A DNA stretch of 64,000 nucleotides from CBDFKF01 sp965248765 (GCA_965248765.1 CBDFKF010000004.1:1984001-2048000); one strand, 5' to 3'; shown: positions 35,276 to 43,453, counted from the first letter of the stretch. Program-made: numbers and translations. Notes: generated by a model from the letters alone, not told the origin.

Positions 35276-36391
35276 ATGCGCGCGCCGATTATCGAACGCC
35301 AGGTCAAGGCAATGGGCGAGGCGGGCCTCGACGCCCTGCTCGCATCGACACCGGAGAACTACGCGTATCTCACGGGCTTCGTCGTGCCCTCGCATCCGCT
35401 GATGCGCTGGCGGCACGCCATGACGCTCGTCACGCGCGATGGCCGGATCGCCATCCTCTCGGTCGACATGGAGGAGACGACCGTGCGCGCGCGCCTGCCC
35501 GATTCCGATATCCACGTGTGGGGCGAGTTCACCGACAACGCGATGGACGTGTTGTCCGACCTTTTGTCCGACCTCGGCCTTGCCGAGGCAAGAATCGGTG
35601 CCGAGACTAACCATCTCCCGGCAAGCGATGTCCAGCATCTGAAGGAACGGCTCCCCGGCCTGCGACTGGAGGCCGCACAGGATTTGTTCGATCGCATGCG
35701 CCAGATCAAGACGCCGGACGAGATCGAGCTCCTACGGCGACTCTCTCGCATCGCGGACAAGTCGATTGCCGATGCCTACGGTTCTGTGCGGACAGGCTCG
35801 ACCGAGATGGACATTGCCGGCGCGCTCGTCAACGGCATCTACGCCAACGGCGCCGAGTACTTCCAGCTCATGATTATCGCGACCGGCGAGCGGAGCGAGT
35901 ACCCCAACGTCGGTCCGACCGAGCGCAAGCTCGCGGCCGGCGATCTCTGTCGCGTCGAGATCTTTCCCATCATCGCCGGCTACCACGCCGGCGTCTGCCG
36001 CACCGCGATCGTCCAGGAGCCTGACCCGCGCTACGTCGAGATCTGGAAGAACCTGACCGAGTGCAAGTACACCTTGCTCGAACGCATCAAGCCGGGTGCG
36101 CGCACCAAGCCGATCTACGACGAGTTCATCGTCAAGCTCGCCGAGCTCGACCTGCCGCCGATCGACTTCGTCGGCCACGGCATCGGCCTCCATCTCCACG
36201 AGGACCCCTACATCGGCAAGTACGATGACCACGAGATCGAGGCCGGCATGGTGCTCGGGATCGAGCCGCTGACCTACGGCAAGGGCCAGGGCTTCGGCCT
36301 ACAGAACAAGGACATGGTTGTGGTGACCGAGACCGGCTGCGAGCTCCTGTCCGATCACACCAACACCGATCAGCTCATCCGCATTCCTTAG
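35276..36391 (+). CDS. M24-family creatinase/prolidase-like protein lacking part of the metal site
   Basis: The 371-residue product has the creatinase N-terminal domain (residues 1-125) and the pita-bread domain. At the position where aminopeptidases have D-x-G and D-x-x-R-T, it reads RVEIFPIIAGYHAGVCRTAI, so the first Asp is replaced by Glu and the second by Gly or Val. GHGIGLHLHEDP keeps the catalytic His, and GIEPLTYG keeps the Glu. Loss of both Asp ligands recalls creatinase and ectoine hydrolase, which work without metal and cleave amidine or cyclic amidine bonds. AGGGGAGGAG precedes the start. It ends the system B operon and overlaps the convergent oxidase gene by four bases. Confidence 0.83.
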   Translation: MRAPIIERQVKAMGEAGLDALLASTPENYAYLTGFVVPSHPLMRWRHAMTLVTRDGRIAILSVDMEETTVRARLPDSDIHVWGEFTDNAMDVLSDLLSDLGLAEARIGAETNHLPASDVQHLKERLPGLRLEAAQDLFDRMRQIKTPDEIELLRRLSRIADKSIADAYGSVRTGSTEMDIAGALVNGIYANGAEYFQLMIIATGERSEYPNVGPTERKLAAGDLCRVEIFPIIAGYHAGVCRTAIVQEPDPRYVEIWKNLTECKYTLLERIKPGARTKPIYDEFIVKLAELDLPPIDFVGHGIGLHLHEDPYIGKYDDHEIEAGMVLGIEPLTYGKGQGFGLQNKDMVVVTETGCELLSDHTNTDQLIRIP

Positions 36392-37584
36392 GCACCACGC
36401 ACCGACACCGGGCGGAGGCGCATCGGGCGCGGCGCCGGCTCGTGTCCGCTGGCGACAGCATCGGCGCCGATATCGGCAACCGTGCGCCAGCCGCCCATGG
36501 TCATGGCCCGCGCCATCTCGTCCCGCAGAATCTCCAACGCCCGCACCACGCCGCTCTCGCCGCCGGCGGCGAGGCCCCAGAGATGGGCGCGGCCGATGAG
36601 GCAGGCACGGGCCCCGAGCGCGAGCCCTTTGATGACGTCGGTGCCGCGGCGGATCTCGCCATCGAGGAAGACGGGCACCGATTCGCCGACTGCCGCGACG
36701 ACCGGCGCGAGGCAATCGATCGTCGCCGCCGTGCCGTCGAGCTGACGACCGCCGTGGTTGGAGACATAGATGCCTTCGGCCCCGAGGTCGACCGCTCGGC
36801 GCGCATCGTCCGGATGGAGAATGCCCTTGACGACCAGCGGTCCGTCCCACGCCGACCGCAGCCACGCGAAGCCGTCCCAGTCCATGCCGGGATCGATCAG
36901 GCTGTTGAGATAAGCTCCCATCTCGACCAGCCCGGCGCCGTCGCCACGATCGAAGTTGGGAAAGCCGATGCGCGGCCCCCGCGCGATTCTGAAGAGCCAC
37001 GGCAGGTGGCGCGGCAGATCTGCGATGCCTGCAACCGTCAGCCGCGGCGGGATGGTGAAGCCGTTCCGGATGTCGCGCTCGCGCTTGCTGATGACGGGGC
37101 AATCGACCGTGAGGCAGAGCGCCGCGTAGCCGGCTTCGCGCGCTCGGTCAACGATCGCGCGGATGAGGCCGCGGTCTCGGTACAGCATGAGCTGGAGCCA
37201 TTTGGGGCCCGCCGAGGCGCTGGCGATCGCTTCGAGGGAGAGACACGAGGCGGCACTCACCGCCATCGCCGTGCCGGCGCCCGCGGCCGCCCGCGCCACC
37301 GCCGTTTCGCCCTCCGGCCACAGCATGCCCGACGAGCCCGTTGGGCTGATCATCACTGGCAACGACAGGCGCTCGCCGAGGACCTCGACGGAGAGATCAG
37401 GCGCGCCGGCGCCGGCGAGCACCCGCGGCCGCAGCTCGATGCGGCCGAAGGCTTCGCGGTTGCGCCCGAGGCTCACCTCGTCCTCGGCACCGCCATCGAC
37501 GAAATCGAACAGCATCCGCGGCAGCCGGCGCTCCGCGATCGCTCGCAAGGACTCGATGCTGTAGGCGCGATCGACCGCCGTCAC
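36388..37584 (-). CDS. FMN-dependent alpha-hydroxy-acid oxidizing enzyme
   Basis: The 398-residue protein matches the glycolate oxidase/L-lactate dehydrogenase/mandelate dehydrogenase family. It has LTVDCPV near strand 4, the active-site block VSNHGGRQLDG with the catalytic His and Arg, and the FMN-phosphate loop GLALGARACLIGRAHLWGLA. It oxidises a 2-hydroxy acid to the 2-oxo acid at the membrane or in the cytoplasm. The start is GTG 37584, after AAGGAAGGA, one base beyond the stop of the upstream opine-type dehydrogenase, so the two are coupled. Together they could process an opine-derived or betaine-derived 2-hydroxy acid. Confidence 0.88.
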   Translation of the reverse strand: MTAVDRAYSIESLRAIAERRLPRMLFDFVDGGAEDEVSLGRNREAFGRIELRPRVLAGAGAPDLSVEVLGERLSLPVMISPTGSSGMLWPEGETAVARAAAGAGTAMAVSAASCLSLEAIASASAGPKWLQLMLYRDRGLIRAIVDRAREAGYAALCLTVDCPVISKRERDIRNGFTIPPRLTVAGIADLPRHLPWLFRIARGPRIGFPNFDRGDGAGLVEMGAYLNSLIDPGMDWDGFAWLRSAWDGPLVVKGILHPDDARRAVDLGAEGIYVSNHGGRQLDGTAATIDCLAPVVAAVGESVPVFLDGEIRRGTDVIKGLALGARACLIGRAHLWGLAAGGESGVVRALEILRDEMARAMTMGGWRTVADIGADAVASGHEPAPRPMRLRPVSVRGA

Positions 37585-37585
37585 C

Positions 37586-38743
37586 TCACCGTCCTTCCTT
37601 GACGAAGCGGTGGATCTCCTCCGGCGTCTTCCCGCCGAGACCCATCTTCGCCAGCGTCAGTCCTTCGTGTCGATAGTCGATCTTGTTGGCCGCACTGGCA
37701 AGCGCGATCAAGGCGTCCATGACCGGCGTCGCGACGCCGACCAGCGCTCCGAACGCGGCGAGTGGGACGAGGCCATAGCCGACGTCCTCGTGGAGATAAC
37801 GGTGGTCGAGCTGGGGCGGCGCCTTGACGGTTCGGTTGGGCGCACTCTCGCGACAGGCACGCGATACCGAGCCGCTTGCGAGTGCCGCATCGGTGGTGGA
37901 ACCGAATTCATGGAAGAACTCGAGGAAGCTCAAGCTCGGGACTCCGAGAGCGCGGGCGATCTCCAAGCGCTCGCGATCCACGGCCTCAACGACCCGTCCC
38001 ACCGATGCGGTGATGCCATCGCGGTAGAACAGGAACTCGCCACCGCTCTCCTCGATGTGGCCCGCGTTCATCAACACACCGGCCGGGTGGAACACGGTGT
38101 TGATGTTGGCGAAGGCGGTCTCAAGCACATCGCTCGCCGGCGCGATGGTTGGATAGAGCTCTTGCAGGCGGGGCAGGAGCCCGGCGGCGTGTTTCGAGGG
38201 CAGCGAGGCCACACGCAGCCGCTGCACGGTGTTGTAGATCCCCACCACACCCGGTCCCTCCATGCGGCAGACGTGGGTCAGCGTGACGGTCTCGCAAACA
38301 CTCGCGGCCCCGTCGTAGCCGGCTTGGCGAAGCGCGTGAACGAAATGAAGTCCGCCGCCGGTATGGCCCGGGTTGAGGAACACCAGGTGCTCCTCGGTCA
38401 ACAATGGGGCGAGGGCACGCGCATAGCCCGCGTGCGCCACTGAAGGCACGACCAGTATGATCAGATCGGCGCTTTCCACGGCCTTACCGATGTCCGTCGT
38501 CATCTCGGGCAGTGGCACGAAGCCCTCCCACTGCCCGCGCACCTCGATCCCGCCGGCGGCGATCAGCGGCGCCAAGCGCTCGGCGTTGCGCGACTGCACC
38601 CGCACATCGAAGCCGCGGTGGGCGAGGTCCGCGGCGACCGCGCAACCGCCGTGGCCGGCACCGAGCACCGCGATGCGGTCGAACGGTTGGTTAGGTCCCT
38701 GGCGCGTTCTCGTCTCAGCAGCGGCAACCTGGTCAGCGCACAC
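37586..38743 (-). CDS. NAD(P)-dependent octopine/nopaline dehydrogenase family protein
   Basis: A GTG at 38743, eight bases after GGGAGG, gives 385 residues. The N-terminal Rossmann domain begins RIAVLGAGHGGCAVAADLAH. The C-terminal Octopine_DH domain includes NINTVFHPAGVLMNAGHIE with the catalytic His and later LDHRYLHEDVGYGLVPLAAF. Opine dehydrogenases reductively join an amino acid to a 2-oxo acid, or run in reverse to release them. The in-frame region upstream to 38866 belongs to the inserted IS and was excluded. The IS end lies only 86 bases upstream, so the native promoter is probably displaced. Confidence 0.86.
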   Translation of the reverse strand: MCADQVAAAETRTRQGPNQPFDRIAVLGAGHGGCAVAADLAHRGFDVRVQSRNAERLAPLIAAGGIEVRGQWEGFVPLPEMTTDIGKAVESADLIILVVPSVAHAGYARALAPLLTEEHLVFLNPGHTGGGLHFVHALRQAGYDGAASVCETVTLTHVCRMEGPGVVGIYNTVQRLRVASLPSKHAAGLLPRLQELYPTIAPASDVLETAFANINTVFHPAGVLMNAGHIEESGGEFLFYRDGITASVGRVVEAVDRERLEIARALGVPSLSFLEFFHEFGSTTDAALASGSVSRACRESAPNRTVKAPPQLDHRYLHEDVGYGLVPLAAFGALVGVATPVMDALIALASAANKIDYRHEGLTLAKMGLGGKTPEEIHRFVKEGR

Positions 38744-38896
38744 CGATTGGCCTCCCTTGGTCAATCGGCTGAGCTTACCCGGCCGAAGCGCACACGCGAA
38801 GCGGGCCGGGGTCTCCGGATCCGAAGTCTGTCGAGAACAAACTGAATTGACCGGTTTATGTACCATATGAATTGACCGCTTCAGTTGTGGTTATTG

Positions 38897-38949
38897 GGCC
38901 AGTGGATAAGGGGTCGGGCGCGGAGCGGCCGTCCCCTTATCCACTGGCC
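38897..38949 (-). terminator. 17-bp-stem hairpin inside IS copy 2
   Basis: This is the same GGCCAGTGGATAAGGGG/CCCCTTATCCACTGGCC stem as in copy 1, located just after the transposase stop. Conservation in both copies shows it is an integral part of the element. Confidence 0.75.
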
Positions 38950-38966
38950 GGTCGCGTCGAAGCGGA

Positions 38967-40142
38967 TCACGCGGCCTGTCTGTGGCTTGTGTTGATGGGC
39001 GATCCGTCGGCCTGGTATCGGGCCAGGCAGCGCGGCCCATGGAAGACGGCGAGGGTGCGGTCGGGGTATTCGTGGACCCGGACCCTTGCCTTGACGTAGT
39101 GGCGGCGATGGCGGTCGGGCGGGATCGCCAGCACCAGGCGTTTGTAGCGCACGGTGTTGTCGTTGGAGACGGTGCGCTCCTGCTGCACGCAGAGGATGTC
39201 GTCGAGGGTACCGGCGAAGGGCACGAAGGCGGTGCCCTCGGCTTCCGGCGGCACCGCGAAGCGGGCGTTGTGGCCTGGCAGGTAGAGCTCCTTGAGGAAG
39301 CGGTTGGCCTGGGCCATGTCGGTGATGCCGGCGAGCCTGAGCTCCTGGGGCAGGCGCTTCTGCAGGGTGGCGAACATGCGTTCCGAGCGCCCCCTTGCCT
39401 CGGGCGAGTAGGCCGGGATCAGCTCGATGCCGAGCTGGGCCAGGGCGCGGCCGAACTGGGTCGGATTGTCCTTGTCGACCGTGCCGCCGGCCTCAGGGGT
39501 GTGCCAGTAGTGGCCGGCGCGGTCGGCATAGAGCGAGCAGAACAGCCCCTTGGCCCGGATCGCCTCGGACACCCCCTGAAAGCTCGACATCGTGCCCTCT
39601 TCGGCGACGAAGAAGGCCGAGTAGATCTCACTGGTGGTGTCGTCCATGGTGACGATCAGGTCCCACCACTGATCGGGGACCCACGCGTGGCTTGAGCCGT
39701 CTTGATGCAGCATCATGCCGGGCAGCGCGCGGCGCGGCCGCTTGCGCCGGTGCGCCCCGCGCCTGGGCGCCGCCCGTCTTCGCCCATGGGCCTGCAAGCT
39801 CAGCCGCACCCAGTTGTAGCTGCGCTTGAAGGCATAGTCCGCGACCAGCTTCTCGTGGAAGTGCTTGGCGGTGAAGTCCCAGTAGCGGGTGTCGAACAGC
39901 GCCAACAGCGCCGTCACCTCGTCGACCGCCGCGCGCCGCGCCGAGACCCGGCCCAGACGGCGATCGTAGAGCCCTTCCGCGCCGTCCGCCTCATAGCGGT
40001 CGCGCCAGCGCCGGAAGGTGCGCTCTGAAACGCCGAGAACCTCCGCCGCCTCGGCTTGGCTCAAGCAACCCCGATGGGTGCGGCCGTAAACCTCCTCGAA
40101 CTTCATCAATCTCAGTCCCTGCAACTGCTCTGTCCGGCGCAT
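38967..40142 (-). CDS. ISNCY/IS1202-like DDE transposase, intact
   Basis: The 391-residue protein has a helix-turn-helix (LSQAEAAEVLGVSERTFRRW). A catalytic core follows: MMLHQDGSSHAWVPD (first Asp), LFCSLYADRAGHYWHTP (second Asp) and PEARGRSERMFATLQKRLPQ (Glu). A C-terminal beta domain (QERTVSNDNTVRYKRLVLAI) ends the protein. This is the layout of the integrase-like ISNCY group whose members make long target duplications. It differs from copy 1 mainly by one extra base that keeps the frame open, and it could mobilise both copies. Confidence 0.92.
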   Translation of the reverse strand: MRRTEQLQGLRLMKFEEVYGRTHRGCLSQAEAAEVLGVSERTFRRWRDRYEADGAEGLYDRRLGRVSARRAAVDEVTALLALFDTRYWDFTAKHFHEKLVADYAFKRSYNWVRLSLQAHGRRRAAPRRGAHRRKRPRRALPGMMLHQDGSSHAWVPDQWWDLIVTMDDTTSEIYSAFFVAEEGTMSSFQGVSEAIRAKGLFCSLYADRAGHYWHTPEAGGTVDKDNPTQFGRALAQLGIELIPAYSPEARGRSERMFATLQKRLPQELRLAGITDMAQANRFLKELYLPGHNARFAVPPEAEGTAFVPFAGTLDDILCVQQERTVSNDNTVRYKRLVLAIPPDRHRRHYVKARVRVHEYPDRTLAVFHGPRCLARYQADGSPINTSHRQAA

Positions 40143-40231
40143 CCAAACCCTCCATAGCCTGGAGAGCTTCTAAATCCGGACAGATCGTCTGGTACATAAA
40201 CCGGACATATCGTGTGTTAGTGACACTTTTG

Positions 40232-40264
40232 CAGACGGGGGAGGGCTCAGCCCTCGCCCGTCTG
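40232..40264 (+). terminator. Hairpin upstream of orphan permease pair
   Basis: CAGACGGG...CCCGTCTG encloses an inner GAGGGC/GCCCTC stem, followed by TTGCGTTTGGGTTT. It directly adjoins the IS left end and precedes permeases that lack a binding-protein gene. By analogy with 25393 and 32268 it is likely the hairpin that followed a lost binding-protein gene. Confidence 0.6.
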
Positions 40265-40322
40265 TTGCGTTTGGGTTTCGGACCCCGGGCCGCGATTGCG
40301 TATCACGGAAAGATCACATCCC

Positions 40323-41198
40323 ATGATAGCCAACCGTCCTCTCTTCGAGCTCGGCCGCTACGCGGCCATCCTGCTCGCGATCATCTTCGCGCTGATCCCG
40401 ATCGCCTGGATGACATCCATGGCCTTCAAGTCGGTCTCGGAGTGGAACGTCGGCGGCGATGAGCTTACCTGGCTACCGCAGAACCCGACCTTCGGCACCT
40501 TCGAGCTCATCTTCACCGGAGTCAGCCAGGAGTTCCTCGACTGCTGTTCCTACCAACTCGACAAAACCGCGACCAGGCCACTCATCGCCAGCCTGATCGC
40601 TGCCGGACTCGGCACCCTGATCTCGACGATTATCGGCACGCTGTCCTCCTATGCCGTGTCGCGCTTCGGTGTGTTCAAGGCAGTGGGGCTGACGGTGCTG
40701 CAGCTCAGGCTGTTCCCGCCGATCGCGGTGATCGTGCCGATGATGGTGTTCTGGACCTACCTCGACCTTATCGACACGTGGTTCGGTCTCGCTCTGATTT
40801 ACGGCATCGTATCGCTGCCGTTCTCGTTCTGGCTGATGAAGACCTTCTTCGATGAGGTGCCGAACGGGATCGAGGAGGCCGCGATGGTCGAGGGGTGTAG
40901 CCGCTGGCGAGTTTTCTATCGCGTGACTCTGCCGATGGTGAAGGCACCGCTCGCAACCTCGGCCCTGTTCGTGTTCATCCTGAACTGGAGCGATTTTGCC
41001 CTGGCGTTGTTCCTGACCACGAAGAACTGGGTGACATTGCCGGTGTTCATGAACGGTCTGTCCTCGCCGGCAACCGGCCAGATGTACGGCGCCAAGGCGG
41101 CGATGGGTCTGATTGCCGCGATTCCGCCGATCATCTTTGGGCTGCTGATCCAACGGCACCTTGTCCGCGGCCTAACCTTCGGAGCGATCAAGCAATGA
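40323..41198 (+). CDS. Carbohydrate-type ABC transporter permease (MalG-like)
   Basis: The 291-residue inner-membrane protein has six spans, a large periplasmic loop after span 1 (residues ~35-90) and the EAA loop EEAAMVEGCSRWRVFYRVTL. This is the CUT1 sugar permease pattern, unlike the polyamine-type permeases upstream. GGAAAG precedes ATG 40323. It overlaps the next permease by four bases. No binding protein or ATPase accompanies the pair; the IS and a leftover hairpin lie where the binding-protein gene would be expected. Confidence 0.87.
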   Translation: MIANRPLFELGRYAAILLAIIFALIPIAWMTSMAFKSVSEWNVGGDELTWLPQNPTFGTFELIFTGVSQEFLDCCSYQLDKTATRPLIASLIAAGLGTLISTIIGTLSSYAVSRFGVFKAVGLTVLQLRLFPPIAVIVPMMVFWTYLDLIDTWFGLALIYGIVSLPFSFWLMKTFFDEVPNGIEEAAMVEGCSRWRVFYRVTLPMVKAPLATSALFVFILNWSDFALALFLTTKNWVTLPVFMNGLSSPATGQMYGAKAAMGLIAAIPPIIFGLLIQRHLVRGLTFGAIKQ

Positions 41199-42178
41199 GC
41201 GATCGGATTGACGCCGGTGGGGCGGCAGCAGTGGCGGCCGGCCCATCGCTCGACAAGCCGGCGGTCGACGATGGCAAGCCGCTCGGACGGTTGATGGCGA
41301 GCCCGCTGATCACGCTGCTCGTCTTCATCTTCACCTTCCCGTCGTTCATGCTGATCTATTTGAGCGTGACCTGGTGGACACCGCTCGACGGCGACTGGAT
41401 CTACGCCTATGAGTCGCTGAATTGGTTCTACAACTTCGGCGAGGTGTTTGAGGACGAGCGGCTGTGGCAGTCGATTTGGCGAACGTTTGTGATCATCATC
41501 ATCGCTGTACCCGTCGAATTCATACTCGGGCTCGCGCTGGCCAACCTGTTCGTCGATTCCTTTCCCGGCAAACGTGTGTTCTACGCCATATTACTAATGC
41601 CGATGATGGTCGTGCCGGCGGTCAGCGGCTACATGTTCTTCATGCTGTTCCAGGCGGTTGGGCCCATCAATCTGGCGATCGCGAGTATCATCGGCCAGCC
41701 CGTCGAGATCGACTGGCTCGGTCAGAGCGACCTTGCGCTCTTCACAATCATTCTCGCCGACATCTGGCAGTGGACCCCGCTGATGTTTCTGATCCTGCTC
41801 GCAGGGCTGCTCGGCGTGCCGCAGGATCAAATGAACGCGGCCACCCTTTTGGGCGCGGGCTGGGTGCAGAAGTTCGTGCGCATCGTCCTGCCGAAGATGC
41901 GCACGATTATGATCATCGCGATCATCATCCGCGTCGTCGAGGCCTTCAAGCTGTTCGACGTGATGTACGTAATGACCAAGGGTGGGCCGGGCGTCGCGAC
42001 CGAAACGATCTCGGTCTATATGTACAAGCAGACGTTCGCCAACCTCGAATGGTCTTACGTTGCGGCGGTAGGGCTCGTTCTGGTGATCGTCCTGAGCCTG
42101 CTGGCGCTAGTCGGCCTCAACCTGATGACAAAGCGCAGCGGCGGGAGGTCGCCGCCTGAGCCTCTTCAGTCGCGGTAG
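41195..42178 (+). CDS. Carbohydrate-type ABC transporter permease (MalF-like)
   Basis: The 327-residue protein has a ~35-residue cytoplasmic N-terminus, six membrane spans and the EAA loop MNAATLLGAGWVQKFVRIVL. The motif FDVMYVMTKGGPGVATETIS is typical of CUT1 permeases. It forms the channel with the preceding MalG-like subunit. The unusual order (MalG then MalF) occurs in some alphaproteobacterial sugar or polyol transporters. Downstream genes of the operon appear lost to phage and IS debris from 42179 on. Confidence 0.87.
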   Translation: MSDRIDAGGAAAVAAGPSLDKPAVDDGKPLGRLMASPLITLLVFIFTFPSFMLIYLSVTWWTPLDGDWIYAYESLNWFYNFGEVFEDERLWQSIWRTFVIIIIAVPVEFILGLALANLFVDSFPGKRVFYAILLMPMMVVPAVSGYMFFMLFQAVGPINLAIASIIGQPVEIDWLGQSDLALFTIILADIWQWTPLMFLILLAGLLGVPQDQMNAATLLGAGWVQKFVRIVLPKMRTIMIIAIIIRVVEAFKLFDVMYVMTKGGPGVATETISVYMYKQTFANLEWSYVAAVGLVLVIVLSLLALVGLNLMTKRSGGRSPPEPLQSR

Positions 42179-42351
42179 TCGGCCATCTCCCGATCCAAAA
42201 GCCGGATCAGGGCCGGCCAGTCGCGCTCGCCGAGCGGCCCGAAGCTGGCGACCTGCGCCGCCGTCCGCTCGCCGACCTCGCTACTAGGGAAAACTGGGGT
42301 TTCGGCGGCGATTGCCGATGCGATGAAGGCCCGCTCGGAGCGCACCTGCAT
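42166..42351 (-). pseudogene. Possible C-terminal remnant of a beta-hydroxyacid dehydrogenase-type protein
   Basis: The 61-codon frame ends in VASFGPLGERDWPALIRLLD, which resembles the last helix of 3-hydroxyisobutyrate/6-phosphogluconate dehydrogenase-type proteins (G-x-G-x-x-D-W-x-A-L). It has no N-terminal domain and runs into the terminase fragment. It overlaps the 3' end of the MalF-like gene tail to tail by 13 bases. This is a weak call from a short pattern. Confidence 0.3.
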
Positions 42352-42742
42352 CGAACAGGACGATGTGGTGCGTGAACTAGCAAAGATCGCGTTCGCAAAC
42401 CTCGGGGATTATTTCCGCATAGGACCGGATGGCCTGCCTGCGCTTGACCTTGCGAACATGACGCGGGATCAGGCGGCGGGACTTCGTGACATCGTCGCCG
42501 AGGAATACACCACTGGCCGAGGAGAAGCCGCTCGTCGGATTAAGCGCTTCCGCATCAAGCTCGGCGACAAACTCGCGGCGCTGGATCGACTCGGCAAGCA
42601 CCTCGGCATGTTCAACACGGAGAGCCCCGTCACCATCCAAATGGGGAGCGACGTACCGGCGTATACAGACACTGAGAGGTTTCAGCGCTGGCTATGGCTC
42701 CTTACCCGAGGCGGAACGCGACCCATCGGCTCGGGTGATTGA
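42323..42742 (+). pseudogene. Phage terminase small subunit, N-terminally truncated
   Basis: From about 42340 the frame encodes EQDDVVRELAKIAFANLGDY, then LDLANMTRDQAAGL and RRIKRFRIKLGDKLAALDRL, ending KHLGMFN. This is the C-terminal oligomerisation half of Terminase_2-type small subunits. The N-terminal DNA-binding half (about 60-70 residues) is missing, and the few residues after the first ATG do not match. No other phage gene is adjacent, so this is a prophage relic. Confidence 0.7.
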
Positions 42743-42866
42743 TTGAGGCGGTCCGGCCTTGCCCGACATCGGCGACGATGTCCGCTTTCCACTCATTTTC
42801 TTCTGCTTCACCCCTGAGAGCGGACGTTCTCGACCTTGCGCTCATCCGTCCGCTGTTGACCCTGGC

Positions 42867-42984
42867 TGTGTAAAAACGCTCGCCTTATATGATTCTTCGG
42901 TGGTCTGAGCGGGGAGATCGTATGGGGCGTTTCGTTGAAGGGACCGATCACGGGCAGAGCACTTTGTTAACGGCGGAGGAATAA
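42867..42984 (+). mobile_element. 5' end fragment of an IS1182-family element
   Basis: TGTGTAAAAACGCTCGCC at 42867 looks like an IS end. It is followed at 42922 by a 20-codon frame, MGRFVEGTDHGQSTLLTAEE, that matches the start of IS1182-type transposases (MGRFVEG-D-x-Q-STLLP). It stops at TAA 42982-42984 because the sequence is broken after the first strand. The element is a truncated relic. Confidence 0.65.
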
Positions 42985-43075
42985 TGCAGCACGCGGAGCG
43001 GCTGGGCGGTCCGGTCGCGGCGGCGCAAAATTGCGCCACCTATAGCCCCTTGTCGGTTGTGGTGAGGGGCATGAG

Positions 43076-43396
43076 ATGTACGGCGTGGAGCTCTATGCGG
43101 CGGTTCGTCTGGCGGTTGTCGACGAGGGTCTGAGCCATCACGATGCGGGCCGTCGGTTCGGCATCGACCGCCGGACGGTGAAGAAGATGCTGAGCTATTC
43201 GGCGCCGCCGGGCTACCGGCGGACCAAGCCGGTCCGGCGGCCCAAGCTGGATGGGTTCACCGGCATCGTCGACGCGATCCTGGAGGCGGACACGGATCCG
43301 GACGTGCCGCGCAAGCAGCGCCACACGGCGCACCGGATCTTCGAGCGGCTGCGGGACGAGCACGGGTTCGCCGGCGGCTATACCATGCAGACCGTG
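43076..43396 (+). pseudogene. IS21-family IstA N-terminal fragment
   Basis: About 105 codons match the helix-turn-helix part of IstA. They begin MYGVELYAAVRLAVVDEGLS, then GRRFGIDRRTVKKMLSYSAP, and end near HGFAGGYT. The DDE catalytic domain is absent because another IS fragment follows in the same frame. IstA and IstB of IS21 elements act together, and the istB remnant lies at 43738. Confidence 0.82.
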
Positions 43397-43453
43397 TGGA
43401 AACTCTGGGTGGCGGGGGATTCCGTCCGTCTCATGGCGATGTTAGGGTCCGCC

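Larger units (their letters stand above)
38829..40225 (-). mobile_element. ISNCY/IS1202-like insertion sequence, copy 2 (1397 bp, intact)
   Basis: This copy is inverted relative to copy 1. It has the intact transposase and the complete right end, in which TGACCGGTTTATGTACC is flanked by two AATTGACCG repeats. The left end has the parallel pattern TGTCCGGTTTATGTACC, so each end carries two similar transposase-binding-like boxes. The flanking bases do not match: CCGGATCCGAAGTC lies outside one end and CTTTTGCAGACGGG outside the other. No target duplication remains, and one flank has probably been deleted or rearranged since insertion. Confidence 0.9.

Noticed and set aside
34370..35638. 422-codon minus-strand ORF opposite the enolase-family and M24 genes
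   Set aside because: It is an antisense shadow; the plus-strand frames carry full catalytic motifs and ribosome sites.
26768..40225. Inversion of the chaperonin/ABC block by recombination between the two inverted IS copies
   Set aside because: Copy 1 keeps identical 17-bp duplicates on both sides, which an inversion between the copies would have separated.
42776..42840. GTCCGCTTT/AAAGCGGAC-like motif shared with 14560 and 16850
   Set aside because: The shared stretch is short and degenerate, probably debris of a common repeat; boundaries cannot be set.
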